NCBI GenBank assembly: GCA_020434085.1
Contig: JAGRBM010000593.1
Coordinates: forward strand, 1-16,161
Length of the DNA stretch: 16,161 nucleotides
Reading direction: 5' to 3'
Source of the DNA: Chrysiogenia bacterium
GTDB taxonomy: Bacteria; JAGRBM01
Shown: one piece after another, positions 9,601 through 15,600 of the stretch
How the letters are laid out: each line of letters begins with the position of its first letter
Position numbering within the stretch: position 1 is the stretch's first letter
Position numbers and translations under genes: made by a program
Notes under the pieces: model-generated
Seen by the model: only the letters and a program-made list of their open reading frames with translations
Told to the model about the DNA's origin: nothing
Database searches by the model: none

Positions 9601-12600
9601 GTCGATCGCCTCGATGACAACGGCGAGGCGCCCGTGGAGATCCCCGGCGACTCGACCGTGCCGGCGGTTCATCCGGTACTGCGCGGCCGGCCGCTCCGGT
9701 ATGGGTGGGCCTACTTCGCCGACAACATGGCAACCCCCGGTGTGGTCGATCCAGTTGCCGTTCCCTACGACGCAGAAAACTGGGACGGCGAGCCCGCGGG
9801 CGCGCTCAATCCCTTCAGCGTGCCGCTGGGTTATCCCTCGCCCTACACGGCGCGCGATCCCAACGATGGAACCCCGACACTCACCCCGCCGCCCCAGGTG
9901 ACGGGCGAGGTGGTGCTCACCAACGGCGGTGCGGCCAGTGCAGGTCCGTTCTCCGGGCAGGTTGTCAACACGCCGGTGGTGGCGGACATCCCGTTTGCGC
10001 TCACGAAGACCGCGCCGCCCGAGACCTGCGCCGACGTCAACCACGATGGTGACTTCAACGATCCCGGTGAATGCGTGGGCGGAAGCGGCACCATCAATTA
10101 CCTGACGGGCGCCTTCACGATCACTTTTGCCACGCCTGTGCCGATGGGCACGAACATCACGGCCGACTATGCCCATGCCGATCCGCTCTTCCCCTTCGTT
10201 TCCAGCAAGAGCATCGTGACCCTTGGCATCTCGACGGCGTCCAATGAAGCCAATGTCGCAACCAGCCCGTTCCCCGGCGATGTGAGCTGTTACAACAGCT
10301 ACGGCACCGTCGATGACCTGCAACCGGGCACCGGTGCGATGGGTCCCTACGATCAGACGACCGGCGCGCTCTCGGCTCCGCCGCTGGCAGATGGGACCTT
10401 CACGCTGATTCATGTCGTCGACCCGACGGTTCTTAATGACGAGATGGAGCGCTGCACGGACGCCGATTTCGACGGCAACATCACGAGCGCTGAATGTACC
10501 GGCCCCGTGCTTTCAACCGCGACCGGCACGGTCGACTACGCGGCGCGCACCTACTCGATCACCTTTACAAGCGCGGTCGCCGCGACCGACGTAGTGCGGG
10601 CAACCTACAACCGGGTCGAGGGTGCGTTCGAAGCGCCCCTGCAGCTCGGCAACGGAACAAACGGTCCTTACAACGATATCGGCGGCGCGCTCGATGTGCT
10701 TCCCATTGCCGACGGCAGCTTTACGCTCATTCACTACTCCCCGGCGGGAGAGGTGGAGCGCTGCACGGACGCCGACTTCGACGGAACGATCACGAATGCC
10801 GAGTGCACCGGCGGCGCCGGCAGTGGCACCATCGATTATATCTCCGGCCAGTACACCATCACGTTCACCAACGTGGTGGCGATGACGGACGAGATTCAGG
10901 CGTTCTCAAACGCCTCCACGGCGATTCCGAATCTGGAGGCGCCGCGCCCCTGCCGCGCACGCAGTCCGGTGACCTACCGGCTAACCGCCTACGCCTCCGA
11001 CCGCGCGGGTCACGGCGCGGCGGCAGATGTATCCTTCGATGTGGTGATTACTCCGGAGGTGCGTCTGATTTCCGGCGGCCTGGGGCTCATCAGCGAGAAC
11101 CCCGCGATCGTCCGCCTGATTTCCGACACGACGGAGCTCCGCACTCTGCTGCTCGATCGTCTCGACGACAGCGGCGTGCTCTACAACCAGAACCTGGTGA
11201 TGGCGCAGATTCTGGGCGATCTTGAAGACCCCGGGCCCCTGGCCAGTGAGCTGATTGAATCGGGCGCGCGAGATGCATTCTCGGGCCTTCTCGCCGCGCT
11301 TCTGTCCGATCCCGATGAGTTCGGTCCCGCGCAGTCGGCCATGGCGACCCTTCTGGATGTGGTGCGTCTGCTCATCGACAACGGAACCGCCGACGACCTG
11401 CTCCCGATCATCGACAACCGATTCATCCTCAATACATGCACCGATGGCGGGGCCTGTCCGACCGGCCCCGATGGAACGGCGATCTTCCGCTTCCTTTCCG
11501 ACATTCTGGTCTCACGCAACAGCGCCGACCGCACGGACTATGACGGCGACAACGAGTTCTTCCGCACCGTGCCCGGTCCGGTGCGCAACCTGCTACCGCT
11601 CAACAAGTCGCTGCTTTCCTTTGAAAATTCGGTACGCCTGCGCGGGCAGGACCTGAATACGACCATCGACGATCCGCTCTGCCCGACGACGGCAGGCGGC
11701 AACACCGCGCAGATCAACGCGCTTCCCGGCGACAACCTGGGCTTCCAGTCCCTGGTTGCCGTCCCCAATTCGGTTGTGAACGTGCAGGTGGGCGACCGCC
11801 TGCGCATTGTGAGCGGCCCGTGCAACGGCTTTGAGACCGAAATCTCGCAGGTGCTCGACAACGACACGGTCTGCATCGATCCGCTGACGGCCTTTGCCGG
11901 TTGCGGCGCAAGCAATTCCTTCGTCGTGGTCTATCCCAACGGCCCAGCGCAGATTCCGGTGGTGGAGCTGCTCGACCTGCTCATTCACAGCCCGCAGGAA
12001 GTGATCTTTAACCCGAACAACATCCTGGGCGACGCGGGCGTGTTCCGTTCGCTCTCGCACGTAATCGAAGAGCTGTTCTGCTCCGACAGCGACAGCCCCG
12101 ACTGCACCGCCCCCGGCGTGCCGCGCGCGCTCGATACCGATGACCTCAACGGTCTCTTTCATGCGCTCTACCAGCTCACCGACGACGGCAGCGAGTTCAC
12201 CGGCTCGGAGTTCAGCACCCGGCTCATTGACGAGATCGCCGTGCTGCTCAGTGCCGAAGACGCCCCGCTGGTGCAGGGTCGCGGCGAAGCGCTGCAGATC
12301 GAAAAGCTCTTCCCGATCATCGATTCCATTCTGGCTGGTGAGCGTGACCCGCTCGCGCCGGTGGATCGCTGCACGGCTGACCCGATGACACCGGGATTCC
12401 AGCCCGGCTTGCTCGACCTGGCTTGCTGGGCGCAGGGCACGGTCGATCTGGCCACGAACAACGACTACGCGACGATGCGGCACATGGACATGCTACTCGC
12501 ATCGCTGGAAGCGCAGGCGCGGCCCACCTCGACGGGCGAATCCATGCTGGTGGAGCTGCTGCGCCTTTCGCGCGAGCTCATTGACGATCCCGACGACAAT

Positions 12601-15600
12601 GCGCGCGGCTATCTGGGGCCCGGCCTGCCAAGCCCGCCCAACACCAATGACGTGCAGGAGTCGGTGGTGGCCACGCTCTCACCGGTGCTGCTCAAGGTGA
12701 TCCAGAACGAGATATTCGAGGACGTCATCATGGCGCTCTCGGATCTGCTCAACCCGCGCGATGAAACGACGCTCATGGCGCGCACCTTCAATGGCGATCT
12801 GGTCAACTATGACGAGGAATTTGTGCCCGTCATCCACCAGTCGCTGGAGCTGACGCCGGGCCCGCTCGCGCCGAGCCCCGATCCCATTGAGTCGAATCCG
12901 CCGCTCCTGCGTGCCATTGCGCTGCCGGGAACGGTTCGCATCGATTCGAGCTTCGATGGTGTGGACGATACCTCGGGCATCCGCGGCATTGCCGAAGCCC
13001 TGCGCAGCCTGGTCACCCCGATCGGCGAGTTCGGCCTTGGTGAGGGGCGCAATCCCGGTTACCCGGCGCCGGTTCCCGATACCGATCCGGTCGACACGCC
13101 GGTCTGCCGGGAGATGTTCTTCAATGGGCGCTCGCCCATTGAGGTGCTCGTGCCGATTCTCGACCAGCTTCTCGAGCCGCTGCCGCGTCGTGCGCCGATG
13201 GTGGGTGAAACCGCCGAAGACGTGCTCAACGGCGGCGAAGACGTGCTCGGCCGCGACCGGCTCACGATCATTTTGCAGGGCCTGTTCGACGACCCCCACG
13301 TGGACGAGCAGGAGCTGCCCGACGAGATCGACGACTGCGAAAATCCCTGCCGCGCCGATGGCACGCCCACGGGCGGCGCGCCTGGCACGGTGCTGGTGGG
13401 CAGCACGGCGGGCGACGGCATCGCCGTCAGCATGGAAGTGCTGGAAATTCTGCCCGAGCTGGTGAACACGCTCACCCGCTTTGGCTTTGCCAAGGACGGC
13501 ACGCTCACAAGTATCTTTGACACCACCGGTGAGGACGTGAACAGTTGCGTCGCCGGTGACTGTTACGCCGAAAACCGCCTCCTGCCCGCGCAGGCAATGA
13601 TGATCGATCTCGGCCTGGAACTCGACGCGCCTTTTCAGGTTGGCGCCGGCGAGGGCATCATCGCCTTCGACGAATCGCTCACCCAGGAAGCGCTCGATGC
13701 TTTCGGCGCCTTCGACAATGGTGAAGACGCGGTCAACTATCTGCTGCTCATCGCTGCAAAAATCGCCGAAGACATTCAGCCGATCAACGCTTCGACCCCC
13801 CTGCCGCAGGACACGACCCTTGCGCCGGCGGCTTCGAAACTGCTGGCCGATCCCGATGGGGACGGCGATCCCATTCCCGACGGAGTGATCGACGACCTGC
13901 TCCCGATCGTCCGGATGATTTCCAACACCGGCATGACGCGCCAGACGCTCGACATGCTGCGTGCCGTGCGCGCTTGCGGCGTGGACGCCTCTGCCGGCAA
14001 TGCGGAGATCCGCGGCGGCGCGTTGCTGCGTGCGGTGCTCGATTCGACGCTGCTCTCACTGCCCGCGCTCTCGGGCGCAACCGACGCGCTCTGCCCGGCC
14101 GAGGCCGAGGCCATGGGACCGGGCGTGGACGGCCGCGGCAACACCGGCGGGCCCTTCGATGTGAACGTGCTCAACCGGCTGATGCCGCCCGAGCTTGGCG
14201 GCGCGCCGCAGAGCCCCTCGACCCAGGGCACCCTGCAGGGCGGATTCGAAGGCCGCGGCAACACCATGGGCGAGTTCTTCGACCCCAATGTCGATTTCCG
14301 CGAGCTGGGCGTGGGTCGCAGCGCGCATCTTTGCTTGATCGCACCGCCGCCGGTGGGCACCGAGCTTATTGTTGAGCAGTGCGCCTTCATCGACGCGCGT
14401 CCGGCGGCCGGTCCGAACCAGCCGGTGAGCTACTCCAACGGGAACCTCTTTACCGACGCCGACGGCATGGGCGATGACCTCCAGAGCTTCGTGAACGCCA
14501 ACTGTCCGCGCGATGGTTCGCAGCTCGGTGTCGGCATCGGCATGGGCAGTGCCGGTCAGTTGGTCTATCAGGGCTTCCTGCCGGATGAAGAAATTTTCCC
14601 CGGCACGCTGCTCATCGACGTAGATGCCGGTGTGATCGAGTCCTTTGTCGACAACGGCGACGGAACGCTCAGCGGCACGGTTGACGTGCTCGCCGGCGGC
14701 ACGATCAACTACAACACGGGCCGCTACACCCTGATTTTCAACGCCGCGCCCGGCGTGTCAGCTTTCACCGCGAGTTACGACTTCGACCCGCAGCAGTTCT
14801 GTTCCTGGCGCATCCGCATGATGGCCGAACCCTACAATGGCTGCGTCGGCGGCGAGCCCATTCCCGGGCCCGGCCCGGGTGCAAGCCTTGGTTTGGGTGA
14901 GACGCTTGGGAGCCCGGTTTCGTCGACGAACCAGTCCTATCTCGATTTTGTGCTGCGCAGCGTGGCCTTCCTGGTGCGCAAGAGCGAGGGCTTTGTCTTG
15001 CCCGAGCCCATCCCCGCGGGACCGACGCCCGCGGGCTACGGACGCCTCACGAAGCTTCTCGACCTGATGGTCTCGCCCGTGCCACTGCCCTTCAGCAACG
15101 GGGCGGACAACCCGATTCTGCTCGATGTCGCGCCGGTGGCAGAGAAGGCGCTGCGCATCCTGGTCGATCCGACGCGCTTCCCCGTGCGTGCGGCCACGCC
15201 GATTGAGAGCCCGCTCGAGTCGGCGCTTCGCGTGGCCAACCAGGCCATGGTCGAACTCGATGCGCCGATGGTGGGGCCGCAGTTCGGCACGCTTCCATTC
15301 GATTCCTATCCGACTTCGGAGATCATCTACCTCTCGAACGGTCCGTTTGCGGCCAACTGTCCCGACGGCCTTGGCGGATTCCGCGCGTGCGTGGGCAACG
15401 GCGTGCATGATTCGATCGACCTGGCGCTCATCGGTTTGAACTCCGTGCTCGATCAGCTCGAAGTGCGCGACGGCCAGAACGGACTGACGCGTCACTACAC
15501 GAGCCCCGAGAGCGGCGACGTTGTCGATCCGACAATGGCGCCCGTCTGCGCCGATCCGGCCAGCCCCGAGTGCGGTTTCTCCGACGACCCGGCCGAGCTC

